A stretch of 64,000 nucleotides of DNA from Clonostachys chloroleuca (GCA_037952775.1 JBANAY010000003.1:17484001-17548000); one strand, 5' to 3'. Shown: positions 48,431 through 59,995, counted from the first letter of the stretch. Made by a program: numbers and translations. Notes: a model not told the origin generated them from the sequence alone.

Positions 48431-50721
48431 TCAGTCCTCGTCGACATCGACGCCTTCTACGGACTCATCTTCTTCATCATCCATGCCTATAGCTACCAAA
48501 AGACCTTCTCGACCCTCAAATGGGGCGTAAACCTCAGTGGCAATATCGATACCATTTCTTGGCACTGTACTGTAGAAGGACAGGTGGTAGTTAGCTGGAC
48601 CTGGGATTATCCCACGAGGATCGTGGACGTACCGAAAGGTATCACCTGCGTTTAGGCGATCTTTCTGTGCCGTCCACGTGCATGGGCGGTTGAGGATGGA
48701 GCAGGCCGTACAGGAAGCTTCATAACCTGGACGCTGGTCCTGGATACATTGAGATTCAGAATTCTTCCGCCACATGTAGACGCATAGGTCACAAAGGGCG
48801 CTCCTAGTTCTGGTGGCTTGCCTAGCAGCAACCGGATCGGTCTTCCATATGTCATCTGTGGTTTTGGGCCGCTCGGAGACATTAGTCACAGTGTTTGTAT
48901 TGCGACAAAGTGCAGCCATTTGGGCACAATTATCAGTGTAATTGGATCTCTCCGGAGGGGGTTGTAGGGTCTTGAATGGTCGAGGTACCCATGATGCCGT
49001 TTGTTTGAGATGGTCCCTCTTCAGTTCCAAGAACCCGGAAAACGAATATGTGGCAACTTCTGCAAATCCATCCAAAGGCTTCTTATACCGAATGCCTTCA
49101 AGTAGTTGTATAAGACTCATAGTCTGGCGCCATGGGGTAATGGCCTGCTCTTGATTTCCAGACTTGACTCCTTGCAGGAAAGCACCTGCAAAGTCTTTCC
49201 GCCGGATGGGAAGTGACAGCCACTCGTTTTTTGCTTCATCAAACCATTCCAACCGAATGCCAAGCTTAGACGCGTCTTCAAATCCTTTGAATGGGCCCAT
49301 CTTTGGGCACCCAAGATACGGGTTGTCATGTGGGCGCTTGTCTTGCATTATTTCGAAAACCAGATATACTGGGATTAGGTCTCGGAGGTTGTTGGCAGCA
49401 GCCGTTTCCGGTGAAATCGAAAAATGCCTTTTACTTCTCTTACCTGAGACCTTGAAATCGAAATTCACTGTCATAACGGTAGTTCCATGTTCAGACCGGA
49501 AAGGTCTTAAAAAGCGTGCTTTTCGATAGGTTGTCATAGGACGATCCCTTGGAAGAGGTGTAGAAATAGGGATGCAGTGGATTGGTGATGCTAAATGTAG
49601 GTGAAAAATTGGGGATTGCATATTGCAGCCAATGTAGTTAAGCTCAGGCCATCCAGAATTGACTCTGGCATGCTGAGTGACTGTGTCGAGAAAGCTCCAT
49701 CGTGTATAGAGTTGGGGATCGATGGCCATAACAGCAGATGATCTGTACTTCACCCAGTCGTGGTAAGAGTTCATCATAGAGATAACTGTTTGTTCGGCCA
49801 TCTGGACGACTTCATGTGTGATGCTCTGTGACTGGGCCCGGGTCCATATTATGATAGGAATCATATAACGATCTTCTTTTTGAGCTTTTTTGGCGATATT
49901 ATAGTGCGGAGATCTCTGAGTGTCAACACTATTATCATGGTCCGAGTTACGGTCGGAGAAGTCACGAGTGGTTTGGCCACCATAAGCTCCCCAGCGTGGC
50001 GGAAGCTTATATGCTCGTAGGTATATACCAAAGCATCCAGGATCTGGCCACGAATTGGTGACTCGAGGTAGGGATTGGATATCGCCCTCACTGAAGTTTC
50101 CATTCGCCATAAGCTCTTTTACTTTAGGCGTGAAGCCACTGGTGATAAGGTTGACGTTCTTGACGAGATTGTCACCAGCAATCATTAGTCTCAAATCGTT
50201 TTCTGGTAGCCCAAGTTCGACGAGTGTGGACTTCTGGTTTGATAGACATCGCCAAAACGACCGAACGAAATTCTCTAGGACCGAGCCTGCCGTAGCCGTT
50301 GTCCATCGATTCAGAGAGTAGCTGGTGACTTGGGAGGCTGAGATCCTCTCGAGGATGGGTCTCCATTTCTCACCAACTTTGACGATGTTCATTGGAATAA
50401 GAACTGTTGGACGCAGTTAGTGTTTGGAGCTTATAGTCAGAACGGATTATGTGGTATTTTACTGTCAATAAAAGCATCACCCTGATAGAATCTCGCGTGT
50501 CCCCATTCGTTGTTTTCCCCACCTGTCTTGACCAAATACCCTTCATTGCCTTTGTTTAGATGAAAATTGCCTCTGATCTTGAATCTCGACGGAATCTTGT
50601 TCTTGAATGCATCTGGAAGCTTCTTGTCGGTGTCATCAAAGACATAAGGCTGCGTCGTGATGATTGCCCTCAGTTGTTCCTGAGGGATCTGTGGCCTCGA
50701 CGTACTGGTACGCTGGGCCAT
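48431..50721 (-). CDS. GIY-YIG-like nuclease domain plus cysteine-cluster protein
   Basis: Two exons (50721-50463 and 50403-48431) join in phase 1 across a 59-nt intron (GTAAAA, branch ACTAAC, acceptor CAACAG) to give 743 residues. Around residues 210-295 the order of a GIY-YIG nuclease is visible: GIY at 212-214, AYGGQT at 226-231 for the YIG element, a conserved Arg at 238 (DFSDRNSDHD), a nearby His at 242, then HYNIAKKAQKEDRYMIP and a Glu at about 290 in a helix (MAEQTVISMMNS). These correspond to the Tyr, Tyr, Arg, His and Glu of the active site. Residues 624-663 hold a cysteine cluster (CDLC, then C, then CTAC and PCTW), similar to the fungal DUF3716-type zinc-binding motif. The tail is acidic (DDEEDESVEG). 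No signal peptide or membrane segment. The gene lies in the insertion. Nuclease activity is inferred, not shown; it could be a degenerate, binding-only domain. Confidence 0.7.
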
Positions 50722-51570
50722 GGTGAAGCTGTGGCAAAGTTAATATTTGATATTATCTTCTGAAAGGGAAATGACTTACCGTTTGCAATTTGAAAGGGGA
50801 TACTCGACCACTGGAAATGAAGCATAAATTCGTTTTGTGATGATTATACAGAGGGAGTGTAAATCACACGGAGGGGTTGTCGAAGTTAAGCGTTCTTGTC
50901 TGAGCGAAAGAGCAAAAAGTGAGTATCTCGCGAGCAAAAAATAAGTATCTCATTTTTATTTAAGAGAATGAATATAACATACCTTCTAGATACGGTTTGG
51001 GGTCCCCAAGAAATGACGATAGCGCTGTATCATAGTGTTAGCTGGGGAAATCGTTGTGAAGGAAAGGTTATACCTGTGCAAGTATGAGAGAGAGCTTTGA
51101 GGAGATAAAAGTATATAGCTGAGAAATTTGTTGAGGTTCTGGTTAGAGGTTGGAAGTGAGAGGTGGATGGAAAGAGGAGGATGTAGGAATCTTTATAGTT
51201 CTCTTTTTATGTCCTATTGAGATATGAAGTGAATTAATCAGAGGTTCTATACGTGAATCACTGCCTGAGGTGATTACCGATATCAATATGAATCAGATTC
51301 ATTATGGTATTATATTAAGAGATCTATACGAGATATTAACTGTGAATCACTGCTTATAGCAATTATTAATTCTTGTTACAAAGAATGACTGGCTGACTTG
51401 GAGACTCCATTGTCATGTAGAAGTCTCCTCTAGTTGTGAATCAATGCCAACGGTGATCATCTTATTGCCATGTAGCGGATCGAGCCAATGACTGCCCTGC
51501 TCATAATTCTATTACACGCAAAGCTCTTGTGAACACAATGCTCAGATGGATGTTATTCAATGCCTGCGAT
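50722..51570. other. Spacer with repeated GTGAATCA motif
   Basis: Promoter side of the GIY-YIG-like gene. Three related elements starting GTGAATCA occur at 51253, 51342 and 51436, two of them with a complementary GTGAT arm that could form a short hairpin. No gene is seen. Confidence 0.4.
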
Positions 51571-51693
51571 AGCACACAGAAAACCAGCGTGAGCACGAAC
51601 GTCAAGGAGCGGCTCGACTTTTCCTGCGCCATCTTTGATGCTACGAGTGGGCTGGTCGCTAACGCACCTCATCTCCCTGTCCACCTCGCCTCC
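51571..51693 (+). pseudogene. 5-oxoprolinase fragment, downstream part
   Basis: The frame reads [17 protein letters not shown], then [20 protein letters not shown]. This is the direct continuation in 5-oxoprolinase of the fragment that ends at 46398. Homology ends at HLAS (51693), after which the frame runs into a stop. Same strand and order as the first fragment, so both derive from one copied piece that was later separated. Confidence 0.75.
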
Positions 51694-52073
51694 TGGCCTT
51701 GCAGATATCACGAGTAAGAGGCACCTATAGTATCCTTATTTTATTCAGAACTATATCTGATTTCCCCTTAAAATATATAGATAAATTTATATATATTAAC
51801 TAAAATCTATATATAAATCTCTGAATATTTAGATTCAGATTATAAATTATTTTAATCCTAAAAGCTTATAGTATATACTCCGGGGAATTAATCTAGTTAT
51901 TTTAACTATCTCCGGGAGAGAGCAGATTAATCTTATCCTGGCTGCTGGTAAGAGTACAGTCTATTACTTTATCCCTGCTGAGTTTGAAGGCAAGCTGTAG
52001 TAATAACCTCCCTGGGATAGCTCGACGGCCGGCGTACGCTCTGGTACTGCTGCAGACCTTTGAGAACCGGAAC
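51694..52073. other. AT-rich right edge of the insertion
   Basis: About 230 bases of very AT-rich DNA (51720-51950) are followed by unplaced GC-richer sequence that abuts the aldo-keto reductase homology at 52074. A short plus-strand frame contains LAAGKSTVYYFIPAEF, weakly like a helicase P-loop region; not enough to call. Confidence 0.4.
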
Positions 52074-53057
52074 CTGAGCAGTCGCCAGCTTAATTCCGAG
52101 TTTCTCGGCAATGGGCTCCAGCCTGTTCACCTTCTCAATGATGGCATCCCACTTCTCCTTGGGGTTTGTTCTTATGGAACTTGGCAACGAAGTCCAGTTG
52201 TGTCTGCGCGAATCGCGATCCCTCGGGAATACCGTTCTTGTACTTGCCCGTGAGGATACCCTTCTGAAGGGGCGAGAAAACGGTAAGGCCAAGACCGGTC
52301 TCGCGGTACAGGTGTGCATACTCTCTCTCAACCTTCTGGCGCTCCAGCATGTTGTAGGCTGGCTGCTCCATGAGAGGACCAATGAGGTTCAGCTTGTCTG
52401 CGTATCGCCAGGCCTGGGCAATTTCATCGGCGTTCCATTCGGAGGTACCCCAGTACAGAGCCTTGCCCTTATCGATGATGTGGTTAAAGGCACGGACGGT
52501 CTCTTCAATGGGAGTACGGCGGTCGGGCCTGTGCGCGTAAATAAGGTCGACATACTCGAGCCCAAGACGCTTCAGTGAGGCGTCGGTACCCTCAACGATG
52601 TGCTTTCTAGACAGGCCCTTGTTGTTGACAATATTATCGCCAAACGCGCCTCCCCAGTACAGCTGGAACAGCTCGTGTCAGTTGTCGGTTCACTCCCAAT
52701 CACGGCGTGGACTAGGGAAACCCACCTTGGTGGAGATGACCAGATCATTACGCTTCCAGCCAAACTTCCTGATGGCCTCACCCATTACGACCTCAGACTC
52801 TCCGGCAGAATAAACCTCAGCACAGTCAAAGAAGTTCACTCCGGCATCATAGGCGGCCTTCATGCACTTGAAAGTGCCCTCTAGTCGTTTCAGTCAGTAA
52901 TGGTCCATTCCCCATGTTATGACAGAGAACCAAATATACCTCTGTCCACATGACCACCATAAGTCAACCATCCTCCAAGCGAAATGGACGAAACCTGAAG
53001 ACCAGAGCGGCCCAGGAATCGATAAGTCATTGGCGGAACATCGTCTGGCTTAGACAT

Positions 53058-56000
53058 TGTGCCTGGTGTTTGGTGGTTCCAACGGTATGGGTGGAGGATA
53101 GGTGTGCTTCAAGTCTGGACTATTTGGAAGAAGGAACAGGATGATGGGTAAAAGGACCAGGAAAGAGACATTGTAGTCATGAGAAGCGATCTTCATATAA
53201 TTACCTCATGAACCTTCCAGTTCCAGTGGATCGGCCGACAGCCGATATCGTCAATGTAAGTGAGGGGGAACCAGGCATGATTGATAAGCAGTGACAGCCC
53301 TATTGAGCCCATTGATTGGGAATAATAATAGCTAAGAAGTAGCCTCTGCTACCGGTCTATGGACTTTGACATATTAGCTAGACAGTAAATACCCGCATAT
53401 AGCACGCAATGGCGGTTGTTTGGCTAACATAGTACTACCTAGCATAAGCGTGAGTAACCAATACCCCATCTTTTGCTTCCAATTCCTACGTCATGTAGAA
53501 ATTCCCATTAGTATTCGGAAGAGGGTCATTTGCAGCAACGCGGGAGATAATATTTCATGCAAACCGGAAGATACACCAACAAGCAAAGAATGGAATCATT
53601 CAGTCACGGGTTATTATCATCGAAGTAGGTCAGTGATTGATGCCGGCGGAAACAATTGACAAAGTACAGGTTAGCGTAGTATCAGGTGGGGAGCTCTCCG
53701 ACGGCGTGACTCATCAATTGGGGGATGGTCCTGTCGTGGGAATCAACGGGGGAACACAATACTACTTGGTTGAAAGAAAAGCCTTCAATTGAAATCTTTA
53801 TAGATGCAGTTTCGATGTTATCTGCCTATATGGAAACATCAGACCCTGAATGAGCATTTTCCGAGCTTGATCTGATTGGAGAAATCGGCTCGCGGTTGAC
53901 ACAAAAAACCCCTACCAAAACCAGCCGGTGATATCCTTAATGAGATGCTTGTCGTGTCAATTGACGGCAGTAGCTATTGGGCATAGTTAACAAATTGGCA
54001 AACAAGGAAAATGAGGAGAATCGGTAGGCAAATCGGTGTGTAGAATGGGGTACGTAGGGCTTGCTGGTGGATTAAAAGGACCTCCTTAGATGCCTTAACG
54101 ATTCAAGTCTCGAGTCGTGGCTTGTTTCGGCCAAAGCTTTGTCAAGAGACTCTGTCCTAGACAATGGCCGAGCGGAGAGGGAAGCAATATGAAAATGCAC
54201 GAATTGGCCCCATTGACCTGTTCGCCTGTTTATTGGCTCGGTCCTACCCGCAGGAATTTTCCTGGTTCAATCAGGTCCCCTGGCATTCAGCATTCCTCGG
54301 GCTCACCGTTGCTAGAGCAGCAAGCATACTAAGTCTGTGGTATTAACTACGACTTCTCCAGAGCCCCTTCAATGGATTGTTGATAGAACTGAAGGGGATT
54401 GGTGATATATGGAAGAGTTTTGGGGAAGATCTTTGGTCCTCCATGAATACCCCGAGATTTCATCGAATTCATGATCTTGGATCATAGATCAACCTGCGCA
54501 TGAAGAGAACTGAAGATGGATCTGGACTGTAGGAAGAATCGGGCTGGGGGTTACTAGCCTGCAACAAGCTTAGCGGTGACCTCGTCTAGGCACAGAAGAC
54601 CAGTACAGCAGACGGGTATCGACGCTAGGCGGTCCAGGCGACGGCCGACCTGCCTGAGTGAGCAAGTGACTACTCAGGTAGGTAGCAAGTGGATGGTTTC
54701 GGAGAAATGAGACATCCAATAGAAGAGTGTTTATGAACAGATTACTTTCCATGGTGGACAGAAGAATTCAGCAGTATACGACGAAATAAAGCAATAGTAT
54801 ACGCTGTTTTATCTCTCACGCATGTGTTCTTGGCACTCAATAATCTAACAATACCGGCCGCAGAGTGGACAATAAGCACTTAGCTTAATGTTTAAGTGTC
54901 TGAATTTCAACGTCACCCACTTGGGTAGGTCGGCAGAGAGTCATGTCCGGGGTGTGAGTCTAGAAGTGATCGGATGCCGGCGTGGTGGGTAGTAATCAGC
55001 TGTCAAAGAGACGGTCACTTATGAACGTTTGCAACTGGTCCGGGCAGATCTTGGGTTTAAGATGATCATTTCATCATGTTCAATGCAAACACCGGGACGC
55101 CCAGGTCTTGAAAGACCGGAGGACCCAGCAGCCAAGCCCGGTGTGATTGGCTGGGCGCGCGCAGCAAGAAGCACTGGAAGGCCGCTAATATTGGGGCGGG
55201 GCGGCAGCATCTTTTGCACGAATAGTGCCATCCGCCCCCTCGTACCTGCGCCGCTAACTAATAACAGGCGCCAAGCAAATGAGCAGGGGCATGACCCAGG
55301 CTCTAGATGTCGAACTTTTCCACTTCCATTCCAAGCTGGTCCCCCGGAGAACCCCTAACAACGTATTAGAACTTGCGGTACTGCAATTCACCTCACCGCA
55401 CGGACTGGCCGCTCGGAGTCCATTATACGGCGGATCAGTAGATTTTCGAGCCCACACATCCTCCTCCTTGATGAGTGCGCGTACGCAGGTTGATGATCTT
55501 GTCTTGCAGGTTGCCACTCGCCGCTAGATAGTGCGTTTTCTCGGAGCTCGTTGTGGTCCATAGCGTGCTAGGCGTAGTTGGCCGCCGGCTGCAGCCCGTC
55601 CCAGATCAGTGAAAGCGGCCTCGCACCCCTGTTCCTGGCCTACCTCCAATCCAGTAGGCGGTCTGGGGTAGGTACCTATTGAGGTACCTCCTGACAGGTG
55701 CTGCATTGGCAGACATCTCAGGCGGGCCTCGCAAGCGACCTAGCTTCGGCGCTGGCATTGGCCGCTGGCACCCTGTACTGCCGCCAGCGCTTGCCTGTCT
55801 GTGCCTGGCCACCTAGCCTGGTACTCACTCTCCGCCAACCAGGGCACTGTTTGATTGCCCGTTGGCACCTACCCACCTCAGGCAATAGCAGCGCCCGTGC
55901 CTGCCCTTCTCTCCCCTTTCCCTTTTCCTCCAGCCAAAGCCATTTTCTCAACCTTCTCTTCCCTTCATTCAACCTCTTTCTCTCGACCTCCCCAACCCAA

Positions 56001-56817
56001 CACAACCTCCTGGTTTGCTCCTGTCGACAACACTACAACTGGGAGGCTTCGTCACAGCCTTTCCCAGCCCCGACTGGACGAGCATCCCGAATAGCACCGA
56101 CCACGATAATACCACAAGGAGTCGAATACCGAGTACACAGCAGTTGGCCATTCTCTCTTTTTTAATCACAAAGGCAAGTACGGCGCGCCTCCAGTCTGGT
56201 ATCCCTTTTCCCATACCTTCACCGCCTGCTGGGTAGTAAGGCTTGTTCTGCACAGCCTTCTACTTCGCACACGTCCACTGTGCCGTGACCCAATGGAGCC
56301 CCTAACCACTGTGGCCGTGTCGTGTGCGAGTTACACTTCCATATCCTCAATGGAACCCAAGGACGCCCTGGACCCGGAATTGGTCAGACCAATGTTGGGT
56401 TGACAGCCAACACATCTCCACTGGCCTCACCGGGGTTCTACTGGTTTTTCGGCACGGTGGCTCCAACTATTTGCCGCATCAGCAGATCAGTGGTCCATGC
56501 AAACAGGCCAGGATCTACAAGCTGGGCATAGCCCAGCTTAGCTAGACATTCTTTTCCATCAATAATCCGAGTCTGCACCACTTGCTATTTTTTCTCTTAT
56601 CATTTAAAACATTCGTGTGACACCGACACTGACATTTTAATCGCAGTTTTATCTTCTTTAATTGTCAGCATTCCTTGGAGTCGACTTATTGCAAGTTTTC
56701 GAGTTCTTGTACATCACGATCCTCCGACACCCAACGCGACCGTAACCGAACAAGCAATACCCCTTTTCCCACCTTCCACAATCAAATGGTACACTATTGA
56801 TCCATCAAACAATCATC
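53058..56817. other. Intergenic, 3.8 kb
   Basis: No supportable gene. The right part (from about 55850) is pyrimidine-rich and probably is the promoter and 5' leader of the casein kinase gene. Small frames at 54164 and 55279 have no recognisable pattern. Confidence 0.5.
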
Positions 56818-58268
56818 ATGGCATCATCATCATCGAACGTCGTCGGCGTTCACTATCGTGTCGGAAAGAAAATCGGAGAGGGATCTTTTGGCGTGATTTT
56901 CGAAGGCACCAATCTGCTCAACAACCAGCAGGTCGCCATCAAATTTGTTCGTCCGGCCCATTCCCATCAGCTCCCATCTACGTGCTAATCAGCAACCAGG
57001 AACCCCGAAAGAGTGATGCACCTCAACTCCGAGATGAATATAGAACATACAAGATCCTCGTTGGATGCCGTAAGTTGATCAATTAATTGTATGGCTGGCT
57101 ACGAGTACTAACGACACTAGCTGGCATTCCCAACGTCTACTACTTTGGACAGGAGGGTCTCCACAACATCCTCGTTATCGATCTCCTCGGTCCCTCTCTT
57201 GAAGACCTTTTTGATCATTGCGGCCGAAGGTTCTCCATCAAGACGGTTGTGATGGTTGCGAAGCAGATGCTTTCGAGGGTACAGACAATCCACGAAAAAC
57301 ATCTCATCTATCGTGACATCAAGCCAGACAACTTCCTCATTGGTCGCCCTGGAACCAAAGCCTCCAATGTCATTCACGTTGTCGATTTCGGTATGGCAAA
57401 GCAATATCGTGACCCGAAGACGAAGCAACATATTCCATACCGCGAGCGCAAATCACTTTCAGGCACTGCTCGTTATATGAGCATCAACACACATTTGGGC
57501 CGAGAGCAGTCGCGAAGGGATGACCTCGAGGCTCTAGGACATGTTTTCATGTATTTCTTGCGCGGCGGATTGCCCTGGCAAGGTCTGAAAGCTGCTACAA
57601 ACAAGCAGAAGTACGAGAAGATCGGAGAGAAGAAGCAGACCACTGCTATCAAGGATCTTTGCGAGGGATTCCCCGAGGAGTTCTCGAAGTATCTTACTTA
57701 CGTACGAAACTTGGGATTCGAAGATACGCCCGATTATGACTATCTCCGGGAGTTGTTTACTCAAGCTCTCAAGAATACCGGGGAGGTCGAGGATGGTGAA
57801 TACGACTGGATGAAGATCTCTAAGGATTCGGGAAAGGGCTGGGACAGCAAGAGCCACAACAATGCCTATCACCCAAACCGCCTGGGTCCCTCTCAGGTAG
57901 AGCTCCACAGCGGGAGTCGCCAGGCGAATATGAGCTCTCACCAAACACCCCAGAACTTGACAGTGCACCGTTTAAACGCCGCGCAACCCCCCACTCCTTC
58001 ACAGAACAAACCGAACAAGCAGCTGAGAGATCGAACAAACGCCCCAGGCGCATTGTCGGCTCCACGAAACAGCGCGGTGGGGGGTGGCCGGGACATGCCT
58101 ACACCGGCTGGCTCGACGCAGGCACAATTCCAGAACAGCACCCAGAACCTGCCGCAGCAGAGAGGTCCCCAGCAGAGCCAGACTCAACCCGCCCAGCCGA
58201 GCCCACGACCAGCTGAGCCCCAACCAAGTGGCTTCCAGAAGCTCATGAAGAGCATCTGCTGTGGTTAG
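56818..58268 (+). CDS. Casein kinase I, Yck-type with C-terminal CC
   Basis: Exons 56818-56946, 57000-57069 and 57121-58268 give 448 residues. The kinase domain begins [19 protein letters not shown] (glycine loop) and AIKF (catalytic Lys). After the second exon it continues [40 protein letters not shown] and [13 protein letters not shown]. The catalytic loop is [12 protein letters not shown], the DFG motif is [13 protein letters not shown], and the CK1-specific substrate-recognition region is [20 protein letters not shown]. The tail is Gln/Pro-rich and ends KSICCG. Paired cysteines at the end are the palmitoylation signal of yeast Yck1/Yck2, so plasma-membrane location is likely. Such kinases control nutrient sensing, endocytosis, morphology and septins. 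Intron 1 has an unusual GTTCGT donor; the frame and the family sequence fix it. Confidence 0.94.
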
Positions 58269-59217
58269 GTGATTTCATCGCCAAAAGTCCGCAATCGCCA
58301 GTAGCTCGGCGATTTATTGAGATATATTTCTACTGGGGGAGACATTTATATGTCAGACCACCCTTATTCAGCTGCGGAGTGTTGGGGTTTGGTTGTAATG
58401 ATGTAACATATATCTACCCTTTCCTAGCGAAATGACTCGGGCACGTGGTCATCAGTCAGTATCTCTGGGCGTGTTGGGACGCTCTTGAGGTCGAAGTTGG
58501 AAATAATCTTCTGCTGTCCTTGGGCTTCTGTTGAGCAAACAGATCGGCTCAAGCCACACAGGTCTTCTAGATTTTTTTGTCATTTCGGAGGGACATGTTC
58601 ATTATCATGAAGCGAAAGCGCACTGCACACAGCCTGCATTAGTCTCGCGACCCGGAAGCCTTTTCGCCCAGTCTTTTTCTCTGGCATTTCAACGAGTCCA
58701 TTGAAACTTGTTCAGGATGTTGTGCAGTACGGCGCACGATGGTCGAGAAGCGTGCATTGGGTCTTATTATTATATGTTCATTCTTTTACTTTCCCCTTTC
58801 AACACTTTGTCCATAATATGTTTTCGAAGAACTGGTTTAACGTCTTGAAAGAGGTGTACACGAAGACGTGCGAGGGGTAATAGAGCTGGGTCTTTTGAGA
58901 TTCTAGCAAGGATTTGTGAGGATGGATAGAAAGCTACTTCAAAGCTGGGAGTTATTGCCGGCAAAATCTTAATGAATGAAAGCGATTGCTTTACGCTAAG
59001 ACCTGCTTTCCCGTGATCTAACAATGACATTGATAATAGTACACACTACAGCGTCTGGAATAAAAAAATTAATGACAAGTATTGGAATGTTCCCTATATG
59101 CTCGCCAATGATGATGACACTCTTTTCTCCTTTTCGCCCCGAAAACACTAGACTTATTCACGTAGCATAACTTCAAGCCTGCTCATGTACAACGACGTTC
59201 CTTTTCCGCGTTAACCT
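58269..59217. other. Convergent 3' region
   Basis: Between the 3' ends of the casein kinase and p24 genes. AT-rich, no gene seen. Confidence 0.5.
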
Positions 59218-59995
59218 TTATGTGAGCTTCTGCTTGATGAAGAACGACCTCAGGTGGGAGAGCTGCCAAGCACATGTGACACCAAGGACTGCCAGTTGAA
59301 TGAGAATCCATCGAATGACACGGCCATTGGTGGCCTCCGACTGATCTCTGAATTCGGCTTCTCGTTCCTATATATTGGTTAGCATTGTGGTCAGACGTGA
59401 AACGTATCAGTTGGATACTTACTCGTTGGAAGACCTGCTCCCGCCTAACGTCCCTAAGCCTGGCATTCAAGTCCTGGATTCGGGATGTAATGTCTTCAAG
59501 CTTCGTCTTGTCTGTGCTGTGAATCTCGTTTGTCTCACCAATGACGAGATCAAGCTTAAGTTTGATTCCTCCGTGGTCTTCGGCGGCGGACAACCATGAA
59601 GTGCGACCAGAGTTCGAGTTGGGGGTGAAGCAAATTCGGTGGTTGCCTGCCTCAGCAGCTGAGAACGTAAAGCGTCCCGATGATGAGCCTCTTTGCGAGA
59701 CTACACGGTGATCATTGTCGAACAACTCCTAAATGCTTGTGTTAGCTCTCTCCCTGGTAGACGAGGGACCGACTTATGTTGGACGACGTACATCCACGGA
59801 GATGTAAATGCTGATACCCGTGTGCTCCTGCCACACATCTGAACGATCATCCCACTCCTGAGCTGTATAATGTCCAACGACCAGCGTGCCCTTGGGGAGG
59901 TCCTCGAAGAAGCACTTGGGCGTCGCAGGGTCGACGTAGAAGTGGAGAGCTTGGACCGCGGAGGCCAGCGACAACAATGGGAGGAAAGCTCTCAT
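59218..59995 (-). CDS. p24 family cargo protein, Erp1-like
   Basis: Three exons (59995-59792, 59728-59423, 59367-59218) join in phase 0 to give 219 residues. A signal peptide ([16 protein letters not shown]) is followed by a GOLD domain with [38 protein letters not shown]-type turn ([14 protein letters not shown]) and [10 protein letters not shown]; the two cysteines would form the conserved disulfide. A coiled coil follows ([17 protein letters not shown] and [18 protein letters not shown]), then one membrane helix ([17 protein letters not shown]). The tail [11 protein letters not shown] contains the FF motif for COPII and lysines near the end for COPI. p24 proteins cycle between ER and Golgi and help package cargo, including GPI-anchored proteins. 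The ELPKG-T-VVGHY pattern places it with Erp1/p24-alpha types. Introns are 63 and 55 nt. Confidence 0.92.

Larger units (their letters stand above)
45153..52073. mobile_element. Probable inserted accessory segment inside the aldo-keto reductase gene
   Basis: The two halves of the aldo-keto reductase gene face the same way and are in the right order, so the DNA between them was most simply inserted into it. The segment holds two collinear 5-oxoprolinase fragments, the micro-exon array, a small nuclear-type protein gene and the GIY-YIG-like gene. AT-rich blocks lie at 47540-48330 and 51720-51960. I see no transposase, no long terminal repeat and no clear target-site duplication, so the mechanism is unknown. 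Nesting is likely: an inner segment (about 46399-51570) separates the two oxoprolinase fragments. Confidence 0.5.
44990..53057 (-). pseudogene. Aldo-keto reductase (Kv-beta type), split by a 6.9-kb segment
   Basis: NADPH-dependent aldo-keto reductase similar to voltage-gated potassium channel beta subunits. The N-terminal exons are 53057-52940, 52880-52726 and 52662 to about 52074. They contain MTYRFLGRSGLQVSSISLGG, VNFFDCAEVYSAGESE (the Asp/Tyr of the catalytic site), [48 protein letters not shown] and [14 protein letters not shown]. Near 52161-52164 an extra base in a CCCC run shifts the frame (to [20 protein letters not shown]). The homology stops at KLGIKLATAQ (52074). The expected next residues are absent. 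It resumes 6.9 kb to the left, at 45152-44990, with NPNVSTAITGASSPEQVYEN and EKITPEIKAEIDEIL, then a stop. About eight codons at the junction are lost. Two independent lesions make the gene nonfunctional in this assembly. Confidence 0.85.

Noticed and set aside
51940..52010. Helicase-like P-loop peptide at the right edge of the insertion
   Set aside because: Only about 20 residues with a partial GKS motif, followed by stops. Too little to call an element.
45166..52073. Starship-type or LTR-element explanation for the insertion
   Set aside because: No tyrosine recombinase, reverse transcriptase, integrase or long terminal repeat is seen.
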